In this document: in pieces, positions 34,485-46,565 of the stretch | How the letters are laid out: every line of letters starts with the position of its first letter | Position numbering within the stretch: the first letter of the stretch is position 1 | Program-made: the position numbers and the translations under genes | Notes under the pieces: generated by a model | Database searches by the model: none | The model's input: only the letters and a program-made list of their open reading frames with translations | What the model was told of the DNA's origin: nothing | Source of the DNA: Chelonoidis abingdonii | Taxonomy: Eukaryota; Chordata; Testudines; Testudinidae | DNA length: 64,000 nucleotides | NCBI RefSeq assembly: GCF_003597395.2 | Contig: NC_133769.1 | Location: 45,178,283-45,242,282, forward strand | Reading direction: 5' to 3'

Positions 34485-35579
34485 AATTCTTACTATTACT
34501 CTTGGGATCCTTTTTAAGCTACCTTGAAAACCTTATGGAAGAGGAATTTAGGAAATTCATTAACTCAATTTTTCATTTTATTTATTCCACGAGTCTACCT
34601 TTGTTTTCCTCTTTCTTCTAACCCTGCTCTAGGTAATTGTGAATCTTTTGTGTCTTGGTCTTTGCATAATTAAAATAGTACCCGGGGCTTCATTAGAAGC
34701 TTGATCTGATTTTATTACTTCCACACTTAATATATTGTTGGATAGAAGAAAATGTCTTTTTTTTTCCCCCCCCTGGTGTGTGTGATTACTCTCAGGGCTA
34801 TAGTAGAATTTTTATGGAAAATTCCATTATATTCTTTGAGCTCAGCTTCTAATGTGCTTAGAACATCAGTTGTTGGTGATTTTAGATAAAAAGAAAAAAT
34901 CAATCATATGGCAATTTATTATAAGTAATTATATTAGACACACTAAGAGTAAAATTCAAGTGGGAAAATGATTTGTGAAATAAAGTATTCCTTTGCATAT
35001 TTTAGTCCAGTTAGTTCAGACAAAAACCAGCTCAGCAAACTAATAGGCACAGATTCATGCTCTTAAATTTCAGACATGGTGGGTGGAAAGCATCCAGCAT
35101 AAGACCTGTATTCAGATGTCCAGCACAGGAACCAATATGTACCACTTAAGCGATATTTTGAAAACTTAAGTGGAATTTAAGTGATTCATATAATCCTTGT
35201 GCTAGCGTTCTGCGCAGGAGTGGTTTTCTACTCTTGGTTGTGTTTTAATCTCAGAAAGAATACATAAATAGGTGACAAGAATGGTGACTTGATTCATATT
35301 TTCTGGAACTAACTGGTTATTCAGAAGTTCTGGATTGCAATAAGAACTACTGTAGATGTTGTAGAGATGCAAGGTTTACTACAACCACAAGTTGTTTTTA
35401 TTAATGATGTTTTCAAACGTTGCCTGGACAGATAGATATAAAAACAAATGACTTGAAATGTCCTTAGCAGGAGCTAAGAATTTTTAAAAGGCATAGTTTG
35501 TAATGGCTGGTTTTTTGTTTATATTCTTTTTAAAATAGCCTTTTGCTATTTTTTAAAGTCAGGAGCCCTAAATGTTAAT
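34485..35579. other. Intron-like sequence
   Basis: No feature recognised. Confidence 0.4.
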
Positions 35580-36285
35580 GGTAGTAAAACAACATGATGC
35601 TGTAGCTAAGAGGGCTAATGTGATCCTTGGATGTATAAGCAGGGGACTATCAAGTAGGAATAGGGAAGTGGTGGTTTTCTGTGTATGGCATTAATGATAC
35701 CATTTATTGGAATAATTTGTCATCTTATAGTGTCCATAGTGGAATATAGTGTGTCCCTTTCTGGTGTCCACACTTCAAAAAAGGCTGGTGACAGATTGAA
35801 AAGGATTCAGAGAAGAGCTACAAGAATTATTAAAGATCTGGGAAACATGCCTTATAATGAGTCTGAAGAAGTACAATATATTTAGTTTATCCAAGAGAAG
35901 ATTGAGGTGACTTGATCTGTGTACAAGTTACTAAAATGGGGTAGAAATTTCTGATAGTAAAAAGCTCTTTATCAGAAGAAGTTATAACAAGATTCAGTAG
36001 TTGGAAGTTGAAGCTAGACAAATTCAGACTAGAAATAAAGTGCAATTTTTTTTAACATAGAAGATAAATAACCATGGGAATTACTTATCTAGGGACATGG
36101 TAGATTCTCTATCACTTGAAGTGTTTTAAGATTAGATATCTTTCTAAAAGCTATACTATATCTCAAACAGAAGTTATGAGCTTGATGCCAAGAATCGCTT
36201 GGTGATCTTCTATGGTGTGTATTATATAAAAGGTCATACTAGATAATCACAGTGGTCCCTTAAGGCCTTAAAATTCATGAATCTA
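35580..36285 (+). mobile_element. CR1 LINE, RT C-terminus and 3' end
   Basis: AAGAGGGCTAATGTGATCCT, TTTCTGGTGTCCACACTTCA, GAAGCTAGACAAATTCAGAC and AATCACAGTGGTCCCTTAAG, in this order, are the last 700 bp of a turtle CR1 in sense orientation. The short open frame 35685-35885 is the eroded coding end. Truncated and dead. Confidence 0.9.
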
Positions 36286-37185
36286 TGTATAAACTAGTAT
36301 GATTTTAGTCTCTGTAACTGTGTTAGTAAAAATGTAACATGCAGTGAAATAAATGACAGCAAAGGTTTTTATAATTCATTATAGGAATTTGTATAGATAT
36401 GCTGAAGAATCTTAAGGGGAAAAAGGTTGATGACTTGAATTCATCTATTAACTGTCTACCACATGTGTGGATGAAATCATTACGAGTCTGAAAAATGAAT
36501 GCCACAGTTCCCTTATTTTTTCCAACCAGGTGGAGAAATCGATATTATCAGTCTTATGAAACTGATCATTTGAGTTGATCTCTTCTTATGTGTGCATGAA
36601 AAGGAGAATGTATGTATTAATTTTACGTTCTCTGGCGGCAAGAATGCAAAGAAATTTAATGGGAAATCGTTGTCAGAATTTAATCTAAAATTTCTGTGTA
36701 ATCACAAAACTAAACTCTGCAAGGAATTATTGGAGAATGAGAGTTTTCCTCTAGGTGTATGAGATGGGTTCGTTTAAAAGATTCAGTACTAAATTACCAG
36801 AGTTTAATATGTTGGAACTTAAAGATGATCTTGTTAATATTTTATTTAAAAATTTACCGTTATGAAATAACTGTCATACAACCGTGGTAAGGCTTGGTGT
36901 CAAATTCAGAATTGGTGGAATGTCACTAGAGTTGCATCTGTTTGCATAAAGTCTGAATTTGGCCCTGGATATCAATTATTGAGCACAATTGTTTTTAACC
37001 ACATATTGTTAACTTTAGGTGCATATCCTTATGATACCAGAAAGCTTAGAAATTTTGTCTCAAATTGTCAAAGTGCACTAAATTATTGCTATTTGATCTT
37101 AGCACATACAAAATTGTTGTATCTAAGTGTCAACATTTCAAAAGGTTTTTTCATATACATGTACACCCAGTGAGAGATTGAACAC
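36286..37185. other. Intron-like sequence
   Basis: No feature recognised. Confidence 0.4.
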
Positions 37186-37192
37186 ACACTTC

Positions 37193-37224
<32 letters not shown>
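37193..37224 (+). repeat. Compound microsatellite (TG)n(AG)n
   Basis: TG repeats at 37193-37208 joined directly to AG repeats at 37209-37224, then ATGGC as in the 18199 copy. Confidence 0.9.
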
Positions 37225-37225
<1 letters not shown>

Positions 37226-37421
37226 TGGCATAAGTGGGTTTAAGTAGTACACAAGTCATGCTGACCCACTGTACAAGGGTGAATTTTGTGTTCTAAGAAT
37301 TAGTCTTTAAAATTGGCAGTGCAAATAAACTTGACACCATTTATTGTTATTTGTTAGAATCATGTTTTCTAGCAGTCATTTTCTTTTTCTTAAAAATAAA
37401 ACCATCAGTAATCAAGTCTAT

Positions 37422-37598
37422 AATCATAGAATAGCAGGGTTGGAAGGGACCTCAGGAGGTCATGTAGTTTAACCCCCTGCTCAAAGCAGGACCAGTCTCC
37501 AGATAGATTTTTGCCCCAGATCCCTAAAAGTCCCCCTCAAGGATTGAACTCACAACTGTGGGTTTAGCAAGCCAGTGCTCAAACTACTGAGATAGACA
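37422..37598 (-). mobile_element. CR1 LINE 3' tail
   Basis: ATCATAGAATAGCAGGGTTG, AAGGGACCTCAGGAGGTCAT and CCAGTGCTCAAACTACTGAG mark a truncated CR1 3' end on the minus strand. Confidence 0.9.
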
Positions 37599-37708
37599 GG
37601 AACAGGAATATTTTACTTCAGTATTTTAGGAGCCAAAGTCAGGCTTTTAGGATTCATCAAAACATAATAAGAGAAAATTTGTTCTGAAGTGTAGACAGTT
37701 TTTTGGCT

Positions 37709-37742
<34 letters not shown>
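37709..37742 (+). repeat. Compound microsatellite (TG)n(AG)n
   Basis: TG repeats at 37709-37730 joined to AG repeats at 37731-37742. Confidence 0.9.
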
Positions 37743-37743
<1 letters not shown>

Positions 37744-38559
37744 ACTTTGACTCAAAGTGATGAGGATAATTGCAGATGTACGCGTTAGTTTAATTTTTTC
37801 CTTACATCTTTCCTTCCTTCCTTTTAAATTAATATTTATTCATATTGCACAATAACCTTATATTAAAAGATCATTCGGGTTGCAAAGTCAAGAACTCAAA
37901 AATTATAAAATACTAGAATTATAGTTACCTATGCAACTTTGATTTGAGCTCTTGGTATAATGCATTATGATAGTCTTTTATGACGTGATTATGTATTCCC
38001 AGAGGATGCCTGCCTCATTCAGTGCACAGAATGGATAGTGCACACTGAGCAGCTACTTAATAATTGTTTTTATCCTCATCTTTCAGTATATGCCCTCAGG
38101 CTTTATTTACTATGCACCATATAAACCATCCACTGAATACAGAATTCTGGACTTTTTTCAGAGGACTTAGCATTTTTATAGCACTTTATATGTTCAGATA
38201 ATTCCGATTGGTTGAAATTACTGTTGAGTGCTTAGCACATTTACAGCTCTCTTGTTGAAAATCCGGTAGTCACTTGGGGAAAAAAATTGTTTTAAGTGAT
38301 TTGCATGGCAGAGCAGGGGTAGAATCCAGTACTACAATGGGACTTTCATCTACCTTAATCACAAGACCACCTTTTTTCCTGCACTCCCCTGACTCATTCA
38401 TCACATACCTTTAAACTTCTGCAATAAATAAGGCAAGGGTCCTATAGGCAACACCCTTCTTCATTACACAAAACCCTGAATCCTCCCTGGCATCCTCTGC
38501 ACTGAATGAGGGAGGGTCCTATGGGACAGAAGTACCTGATCCTGTGATAAGACTGTTCC

Positions 38560-40015
38560 ACAATGCATATGCAAAGTGGGCTGAATTAAGGTTGCACAGG
38601 CAGTATTAATTCGGGCATTCTTTAACTTTTGAGTGATTGACTTTGCAATCTTAATAATGTTCTTTTAATATAGTGTAATGTAGTTTCTTCAGTGTTTAAA
38701 AAATTAAACCAAAAAAAGACAAATTCCCTCACATAAAACCATATTTTTTCCTCATGTGGGTCATCATCAGAGTTGGGAGCTTTTAGATTAACAGCAGGTA
38801 CCTCTATTACTTGAATTAATGAGGTAACTGGTAGCAGTAGTGAGCAGTTATCCTCTGTGGACCAGTCACTGAAGGGTGATGGGACACACTTTGTCACTGG
38901 CTTATACAAGCCTTTGCTGACAACAGGGGAACAGACGATTCACCAAGACTCTTGTGTTCAATTCCATGTACTGGAGGAGAGTTTTTTCTCCTTACTTTCA
39001 GTTCCATTGTCTGGTACCACAGCAGCTGTCATAACCTTAAAGGGAAGGGAACAGCCCTCCTGTGTACAATACTATAAAATCTCTCATGGCCAGAGATGCC
39101 AAAATCTTTTTACCTGTAAAGGGTTAAGAAGCTCAGGAAACCTGGCTGCCACCTGACCCAAAGGACCAATAAGGGGACAAGATACTTTCAAATGTTGGTA
39201 GGGGGAAGTCTTTTGTTTGTGCTCTTTGTTTTGGTGGTGGTTCGCTCTTGGGACTAAGAGGGACCAGACATCAATCCAGGCTCTCCCAACCTTTCTGAAC
39301 CGGTCTCTCATATTTCAAACTTGTAAGTAACAGGCAGGCAAGGCATGTTAGTATTATTTCTGTTTTCTCAACTTGTAAATGTTCCTTTTTGCTGAGAGGA
39401 TTTTACCTCTGTTTGCTGTAACTGTGAATCTAAGGCTAGAGGGGGTTCCTCTGGGCTCTTTGAATCTGATTACCCTGTGAAGTTATTTTCCATCCTGATT
39501 TTACAGAGAGAATTTTTACCTTTCTTTCTTTAATTAAAAGCCTTCTTTTTAAGAACCTGATTGATTTCTCCTTGTTTTAAGATCCAAGTGGATTGGATCT
39601 GGACTCACCAGGAATTGGTTGGGGAAAGGAGGGGGAATGGTTAAATTCTCCTTGTGTTAAGATCCAAGGGGTTGGATCGGTGTTCACCAGGGACTTGGTG
39701 AGGAAGTCTCTCAAGGCTACCCAAGGAGGGGAAGGTTTTGGGGGGGAAGAGAGTGTTCCAGACACTCAGAAATCTGGATGGTGGCAGCAAAATCAGATCT
39801 AAGCTGGTAGTTAAGCTTAGAGGTGTTTATGCAGGTCCCCACATCTGTACCCTAAAGTTCAGAGGCGGGGGAGAAACCTTGACAGCAGCCTTTATCAGCC
39901 AAGAAGAGTAATTACATGAAAATTTTTGCTCCACATTGGGCTGGAGCATGCTCAGTGGAGATGGCATGTAACAGAGTGAATGCCTTGTTAAAGATAATAA
40001 GAATTAGTGGTCAAA
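38560..40015 (-). repeat. Unnamed dispersed repeat, copy 2, split by a solo LTR
   Basis: The left part, up to 39026, shares several collinear blocks with 15926-16400. A solo LTR interrupts it at 39027-39884. After the LTR, TTTTTGCTCCACATTGGGCTGG and GGAGCATGCTCAGTGGAG may continue the same repeat. Edges approximate. Confidence 0.5.
39027..39884 (+). mobile_element. Solo LTR with perfect 5-bp target duplication
   Basis: The 858-bp element begins TGTCATAACCTTAAAGGG and ends GGAGAAACCTTGACA, with TG...CA borders. GCAGC flanks at 39022-39026 and 39885-39889. CAATACTATAAAATCTC (39067) is a TATA-like box in + orientation. A short unit, TTAAGATCCAAG-GGATTGGATC, is repeated in tandem around 39575-39680. 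No internal provirus genes are present. Confidence 0.85.
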
Positions 40016-40089
40016 GAACACTCCTTCTGTGGTGTGTGTCTCTAGCTCCTGAGACTTTCTAGAATGGATGAAAACCCCTGGAAGGCAGA

Positions 40090-40500
40090 ACAAAGTGTTG
40101 GGAGAGAGGAAGATGGTCCCAGGGGAATAATTAGGGCTTGGGGAGAAACCAGGCTGCTGTTTCTTTAAGGGTCTGAGACCAAGAGTCCTGTAGAGTGAAT
40201 GGGGAAAGGCTCCTCTCTCTCCCAGCCAACCAGGACAAGTGCTGGGAAGAAGACTATATATATTTTGTCTCTTCTCTCAGAATGAGGGGAGCAGGAGCAG
40301 GTCTCCCCGCAGAACTCCCTTAGCCTGATATTGAAAGTACTGAGTCCGGAAAGGGACAGCTGGAGGAGAAGCTGGCCGAGGCTCTACAGCTGGCCCAAAG
40401 TACAGCTCCAGCTCCAAAGAAGAGAGTTAGGGACCGGAGCAGAGAGCAGACTTCAGGGAGAACATCACTCCAGCCAAAATAGGTACAATCCCAAGAAGGG
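40090..40500 (+). mobile_element. Possible LTR fragment
   Basis: GAAGACTATATATATTTTGTC is a strong TATA-like box, followed by CAGAATGAGGGGAGCAGGAG and purine-rich text of the kind seen downstream of turtle LTR start sites. No borders found. Confidence 0.35.
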
Positions 40501-40649
40501 AACTAAAATTGATTTTACCTTAATTTACACAGTGCTATCCAATTGTGATTTTTTTTCTAAAGTTCTAAGTAGATACAATAGAATGAAGAACAAAAACCAT
40601 TCTGATTGGCTATTTATATCTGGCATAATTGAGGGCATGGGGCCATTAT

Positions 40650-40900
40650 CATTTAGCAGAGATTAAAAGATTAGGATTGTTTAGATTAGAAAGGAGAAGA
40701 GTAAGAGGAAATATATTAGAACTTTATAAAATGAATGAAGGTCACAGAGAGTTGCATCTGATCAGTAATACAGGAATAGAATGAACACTGAAATGATTAA
40801 TTAGAATAGATAATCGAGATACTACTTTATGCAATGTATGGTGTAATTAAATGATGGAGCTTGCTCCTAATGATGTTATTGAGGCAAATAAAGCAATAAG
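40650..40900 (+). mobile_element. CR1/L3-like LINE 3' fragment
   Basis: GGATTGTTTAGATTAGAAAG, GGAAATATATTAGAACTTTA and AAATGATGGAGCTTGCTCC match, in order, an old CR1-clade 3' region. Diverged. Confidence 0.5.
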
Positions 40901-41540
40901 ACCAAAATGTAATTAAACCCTTCTGTGAAAGGACACATTACAAATTGCAATCAATAATTATGTTTCAGGGCATTAACTGATCACTGCCAAAAGTGGTATT
41001 GTTTAGCACAGCTGAAATATCTGGTAATTGGAAAACAATACCAGATGAGACTAGTATGGGTGTTTTTATTAATCTGGTCTTCTAAGTAAAGGCTGACTCA
41101 GCAGTGTTTTGAGATGCTAACTAGGATAGTTTTGGACTTGCCAATTTGAGGGCGCTTCCTAACAACAAATATGTTCTATTATAGGTGGAGGTGATAGTGT
41201 CTCTTGTACTTAAGGTTGCCCGATACGTCTCATTATAAATCCCTGTTTTCAGTTTATCAATTTATCAACCGTTAGCCATTCAGATTTAAATTTTTCATAC
41301 CAGATGTCTGCCTTAGATCATGTTTTTATAAGTTTCAGCAAAATGTTTTATCCATTTCAGAGAATGAGATTAGGGAATAAATACATTGTTCTGCCTATGT
41401 GTGATTTTTTTTTAAATCAGTTTTGTTTACTTGTAGTGCTTCCAAGATTTGGAACAGGAACTTGAAATTTGACAATGGAAGGGGGTGTGTCACATGTGAT
41501 ACATTTGCTATTCCTGCAGGGGACATGGCGGGGACGAACA
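40901..41540. other. Intron-like sequence
   Basis: No feature recognised. Confidence 0.4.
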
Positions 41541-41870
41541 GTTTAATCAAGTTATATGCAGGTGACACAAGCTTAGTCGGGGCAGGTTAGAGTTTGGCAA
41601 CTAAATTCTTTAAGGATTCTGAGCATGCTTCAGCCTAGAGCTGCAGGGGCTGAGCAGGACTTTTCCTACAACTGGTGCCCCCAGCTGCTGCGGGCCACTG
41701 TGCAGCTGGGCAGCAGAACTGAAAGTAGGGAGATGCTCTCAGTGTTGCTTCTGCTGTTGCACAGACAAGCTTAATTCTGGCACTTCCTAAATTTTGAGTG
41801 CTTGATTTTGCAACCTTCGTGAGCAAGCGAGAGAGGGGGGCTGGACTTCTAAAATTATTTACCTTCAAAT
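41541..41870 (-). repeat. Unnamed dispersed repeat, copy 3 (partial)
   Basis: AATTTTGAGTGCTTGATTTT followed by GCAACCTTCGTG repeats the signature of copies 1 and 2. GAGCATGCTTCAGCCTAGAG and GGTGCCCCCAGCTGCTGCGG lie upstream. Confidence 0.5.
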
Positions 41871-42012
41871 GTCTTTCCTCCTCTTTCCATTACTAAGTTT
41901 CTATAATATTTTAGCACAGACTATTGATTTTTTTTCTGTCTATTCCTTTAGATAATATAAGTTGGCAATTTGGTAAAGAATATTCAGAGAAAAATCTTAA
42001 GATTGAATCTTA

Positions 42013-42215
42013 GGCTTCTTCTTCGAGAAATGTCCCTGTGGGTGCTCCACTCTAGGTGTCGGTGTGCCCCTGCGCCTTTGATCGGAGATTTCTGCAGCAG
42101 TACTCGTACCGGCCACGCATGCTCAGAGCCTGGCCCCCGCTCTGAGTATACCTCTAGCGAGCATGTGCGGCCGGTTCCCTCAGTTCCTTCTCTACCGTCC
42201 CCGGCTTGAGACGGA
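42013..42215 (+). repeat. Left inverted terminal repeat of DIRS copy A
   Basis: CTTCTTCGAGAAATGTCCCT, GTGGGTGCTCCACTCTAGGT, GATCGGAGATTTCTGCAGCA and CTCTGAGTATACCTCTAGCG are complementary, in order, to 47700-47900. Confidence 0.9.
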
Positions 42216-42359
42216 GCTCAGGAGACTCCTTAAAGAATTTCTTTCCTCATCTTAAAATAACTTGTAGTTAGACAGTTTCTTGTTAGTTAGTTGTTAGTGT
42301 TACTTATCCTTTTTCTACTGTTTAAAAAAAAAAAAATTGTTTTCTTGGCTGCTTCAGAT

Positions 42360-42686
42360 ATGCCTGGCTCCACAGGCTTTAAGCGCTGCTCCTCCTGTGA
42401 GGACGCTATCCCTCTCGTCGATGGACATTCACAGTGCATAAAATGTTTGGGGGAGACCCATATTCCCCAAAAATGTGCTACCTGCACTAAACTAAGCTCC
42501 AGAGCGAGAAAGGACAGGGAGCTAAAACTTAAACTTATTCTACTTCAAAAATCCCTAGGGTCCGCCTCAGACCCTGGCGCAGACTCTGCCTCGCTCACCG
42601 ACACAGGCTCTCCCACTTCTAAAAAGCAAGGAAGGAAAGCAGCAAAACGAGGCACCTTCTTTGTCAAATTCAAAAGAAGCCCTTAG
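42360..42686 (+). pseudogene. DIRS copy A gag-like N-terminus with Cys/His knuckle
   Basis: From the ATG at 42360 (MPGSTGFKRCSSC) the frame runs 108 codons. It holds a Cys/His-rich module: CSSC, then HSQCIKCLGETH, then CATC, a CxxC...HxxCxxCLGExH...CxxC pattern, followed by the basic SSRARKDRELKLK. The same module occurs in DIRS copy B (QCLYCLGEMHILRKCAIC). It is likely a nucleic-acid-binding part of Gag. The frame breaks soon after, at a lysine-rich stretch ending KFKRSP. Confidence 0.75.
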
Positions 42687-42792
42687 ACACAAACCTTTCT
42701 CTGGTTAGATCCACAGTCTCCTTACCGGTGCTCCCCAACCGCCTGAGCACTTTCGACGAGCCGGCTCCTCCGGCACCACGTTAAACCCACCT

Positions 42793-44651
42793 GTGCTTTC
42801 GGCAGCAGCACGAAGCTCCGGTGCTGAGGAACAGGCTTTCAGTTGCCTGCCTCGATATGGCACTATCGGCACTGCGATGAACGCCAGTGCCGAACATTTT
42901 CAGGACCCCCCTGAGGCACCGCAGCCTGCTATTAATAGCGCGGCACCAACTGCGGCACTGGCATTAACAGCGTTACTTGGCACGGAGCCAAGACTAAGAA
43001 CTCCTGGTGCAAGCCCAGGTTCCCTCACAGCAATTCTGTCAGCCTTCACCTTCAGCTGCCTCAGTGCTGCCGTTTACCCAGTCAAGTGACCTCTAGTGTC
43101 ACCTACCGACTGCAATTGCCCCTTCCTAAAAGGCTGCTTCTCCCTTACGAATGATTCAGGGTCCAAAACAGCCTTCCTCCAGTGAGGAGGAGTCTGAACT
43201 ACAGGGTGATGTTTTCAATGCAATCAGAATTCCATCCTCGGAGTCCCCTCCTGTCATCACGGGCACAGGAAAGTTGTCTCAGACTATCCTCGAGACCCTG
43301 CCTCCTGGTGTATTAACCCCAGATGGCACCACCTATGCCTTTTCCACCACCATGGCAGTATTGGGCCCCATGGCATCTTTCCCTCGGCAGCACACCCGAC
43401 TATTCCAATCCGACGAGAGCAACGAACGTCCAAATGATATATGACTCACTTGGCGGCACCCTCCCATTCTCAGGATCAATTAACTCCTGCTCCTGACCCA
43501 GTACTAACTGAAGTACCAACGGAAGTAATGCCTGAAGAAAGCTTTACTTCCCTCCCTCTACCCCGTCTTCAGATGATTTTTCGAATTCCAGGGATCTCTT
43601 TAAAAGGGTTGCCAGCGAGCTTAGAATCAATCTAAGAGGAATAGTACCAACCAACATGATTTAACGGACATCCTGCAACCCTCTTCTTCATCCAGACTGG
43701 CATTACCAATCAATGCAGCCCTTTCTGGAACCTGCTAAGTCCATCTGGCAGCTCCAGCCACAAGCCAAGCCTACTGCAACACATACTTCATTCCCTCAAG
43801 GCTCTGAATTCACTTTTCTCACATCCTGCCGCCAACTATATTTAAGAGTAGGTAGATAAATGTCTTCAGGATCTAGACATCTTTGGTCCTGCCATGAGGG
43901 GCAGGGGACTGAACCTTCATGACCCTCTCGAGGTCCCTTCCAGTCTAGAATCTATGAATAAATTTCATGGTAGTGGACGCAGCCAATCAAAGGAACAAAC
44001 AGTATTTCCTCCATACCCCAGCCAACAAGGAAGGCAAAACGCTTAGACCTGCTGGGTCACAAAGTGTATGCTCTTCAACCTTACAATTTCGAACTGCCAA
44101 TTATACCGCAATTCTGGCAAAGTACGACCTTAGAAACATATAACAAGTTCATGGACTTTATTGAACACATTCCAGACCAGAAGAAACAACAGTTTTACAG
44201 CTTTAGTTTCCGAGGGCCAAATCATATCACGCACGGCTCTTCAAGCAGCTCTGGATGCAGCCAATACTGCAGCAAGATCCACCGCTACGCCGGTGGTCAT
44301 GCGCCGAGGTTCGTGGCTCTCCTCTTCCTTTTTTCTCCACGCAAGGTTCAGAGCACCATAGAGGATCTCCCTTTTCATGGTGATAAACTCTTTGCTTCCA
44401 TCACGAATGAGGTGCTCCACTCAATGAAGGACTCCAGGGCAACTCTTCGATCCTTAAGCATCCAAACCCCTACAGCCAGAAGGCGACAGTACAGATATCA
44501 ACCTTACCATCGTCCACGCTACCCCCCCCATATACTCCCCAGCATTTCCCAAGATCTCAGGATCAACAACAGCAACACCAACGCCAGAGATCCAGATACC
44601 AGCGGCGTCGCCCAATTCTTGTCCCGGGATGCCCAAACTTCCTCCAACTAA
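42793..44651 (+). pseudogene. DIRS copy A gag-like central and C-terminal part, broken
   Basis: Open pieces at 42793-43089, 43151-43444, 43441-43635 and 44064-44651 lie in different frames. The last piece contains the best-kept text: YNFELPIIPQFWQSTTLETY, then VLHSMKDSRATLRSLSIQTP and ARRRQYRYQPYHRPRYPP, the typical basic, tyrosine-rich Gag end. A CR1 tail is inserted at about 43845-43963. Related text is found in the partial copy at 63300-63480. Confidence 0.65.
43845..43963 (+). mobile_element. Short CR1 3' tail inserted in DIRS copy A gag
   Basis: TGGTCCTGCCATGAGGGGCA, CTCTCGAGGTCCCTTCCAGT and CTAGAATCTATGAATAAA match the extreme 3' end of CR1 in sense orientation. It lies between pieces of the gag region. 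Confidence 0.7.
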
Positions 44652-44934
44652 TAAGCAGATTTTGAACCTTTTGGTCGAGGTCTCGTAAACATCGTCCCAA
44701 CTTCAGCGTTGCACTGCCTACAACTATCTTTGGACACCGCCTACAGCCATTTTGCACCAATGGCAGAATATTACCACTGACAAGTGGGTTCTAGAGGTCA
44801 TCGCAACTGGGGTATTCTATTCCCTTCCTCTCCTTACCTCCCACGGCCATCCACCCTCCCTGTCCCTCTGCAGGGACACCTCTCACGAGCTACACCTCCA
44901 GCAAGAAGTAAATCATCTCCTTTCACCTGGGGAC

Positions 44935-45530
44935 TATTGAACTTGTGCCCAAATGCCACAAGGGGAAAGGGTTCTACTCCCATTATTTCTAACAGAAAAG
45001 AAAACTAGAGGATGGCGACCGATCCTCGACCTCAGGAGGCTCAACAAATTGTCAAAAAGCAAAAGTTCAAGATGGTTACTCTCACCACCATAATTCCAGC
45101 CCTGGAGGCAGGGTGATTGGTTTTCAGCCCTCAACCTACAAGATGCCTACTTTCACGTCACTATCCACCCGGCCCACAGACGTTTTCTTTGTTTTACCCT
45201 CGGCTCAATGCGTTTCCAATACAGAGTTCTACCATTCGGCCTTTCCACTGCCCCTCGAGTTTTTTCTCCAAGCTCCTAGCGGTAGTCACTGCCTACCTCA
45301 GGAAAAAAGGAGTCATAATATTCCCTTACCTCGACGATTGCCTCCTGAACACCTCCACATTCGATGAGGCCCTTTGCTTCACACAACTCACCATCGATTG
45401 CTTCCGATCCCTGGGCCTGCAAATAAACAAAAGCAAATCCACATTAAGTCCTACCCAGCACCTGGAGTTTATAGGAGCGCGCCTCGACTCCACAACTGGA
45501 CTGGCATCTCTCCCACCCGACTGATTCAAT
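44935..45530 (+). pseudogene. DIRS copy A reverse transcriptase
   Basis: The RT blocks are in order: RGWRPILDLRRLNKL (about 45007-45050), WFSALNLQDAYFHVTIHPAH (from 45118), MRFQYRVLPFGLSTAPRVF, and KKGVIIFPYLDDCLLN with the catalytic YLDD at 45327-45338. A frameshift near 45267 separates the FGLSTAP block from the YLDD block, and a stop interrupts the text before WFSAL. The catalytic residues are intact; the frame is not. Confidence 0.85.
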
Positions 45531-45695
45531 ACCATAAAACTGCTGGCTATGAGACTTCGCAACAGCCCCTGGGTCACCGCCCGAGATTGCCTTCAACTAT
45601 TAGGGCACATGGCATTGTGCACCTTCGTGGTCCAGAACGCACGTCTCTACATGAGGTGCTTCCAAGCTTAGCTGGCCACAGTTTACAGATCAAAT

Positions 45696-46238
45696 GTGCA
45701 CTCACTAAACAAACACCTGGCCATACCCTACCGAGTCAAAGACTCTCTCATATGGTGGACAGTCCCCTACAACCTCTGCTCTGGAGTCCCCTTCCTCCAG
45801 ACCTCCCCAACTCTGATAATGGCGACCGATGCATCCCTCACGGGCTGGGGGGCACACATCTCTCACCAAACAGTCCACGGTCTATGGTCTCATTCTGAGA
45901 CCTCCCTGCACATAAATGTTCTAGAACTTCGAGCTATTCGGAGTGCCTGCTGCTGCTTCCTTCCACTAATCAAGAATCAGCATGTATGCATAATGACAGA
46001 CAATATTGCCTGCATGTTCTATGTAAGCAGACAAGGAGGGGCTTGTTCCCACTCTCTTTGCTCAGAGGCCATAAAACTCTGGAATTGGTGCCTTGTGAAC
46101 CACATCTGCATATCAGCTGCTTATCTCCCAGGGGTGATGAACACCACTGCCGACGAGTTAAGGAGACATTTCCCTTCGGAGCACGAATGGGAGATAGACG
46201 AGGGAATCATCTACAACATATTTCGCACCCAACCATAG
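45696..46238 (+). pseudogene. DIRS copy A RNase H domain (open, 180 codons)
   Basis: RNase H removes RNA from the RNA:DNA hybrid in reverse transcription. The four acidic positions are visible: IMATDASLTGWGAH, then NVLELRAIRSAC, then CIMTDNIACMFYVSRQGG, then the final TTADELRR. The whole domain is in one uninterrupted frame, the best-kept part of this copy. It is out of frame with the RT and with the following segment, so no full polyprotein can be made. Confidence 0.85.
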
Positions 46239-46505
46239 ATCTCTTTGGAACCGCGAAAAACACAAAATTCCTCAATTTTTGCTCCAGGGCAGGACTGGGC
46301 AAACACTCCCTCAGAGACGCATTCATGATCCCATGGCACCGGGACTTAGCTTATGCATTTCCCCCAATACCATTGCTCAACAGGGTCCTCATAAAGATAC
46401 GAACGGATCTTGCCAGGGTGATCTTGATCGCACCTTCATGCCGAAACAACTTTGCTCTCTCCCAGAATTTAATTCACCACGATTCCCCGCTTCATCCCGA
46501 ACTTT
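46226..46505 (+). pseudogene. DIRS copy A methyltransferase-like segment
   Basis: PTIDLFGTAKNTKFLNFCSR, then MIPWHRDLAYAFPPIPLLNR and ARVILIAPSCRNNFAL. In DIRS elements this stretch after RNase H is described as DAM-methyltransferase-like. The frame runs on openly to 46567. Function in these elements is not settled. Confidence 0.7.
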
Positions 46506-46565
46506 ACACGCCGACGGATGCTTCTTCATTCCCATCTCTCCATGCTTCATCTCAATCTTGTACCT

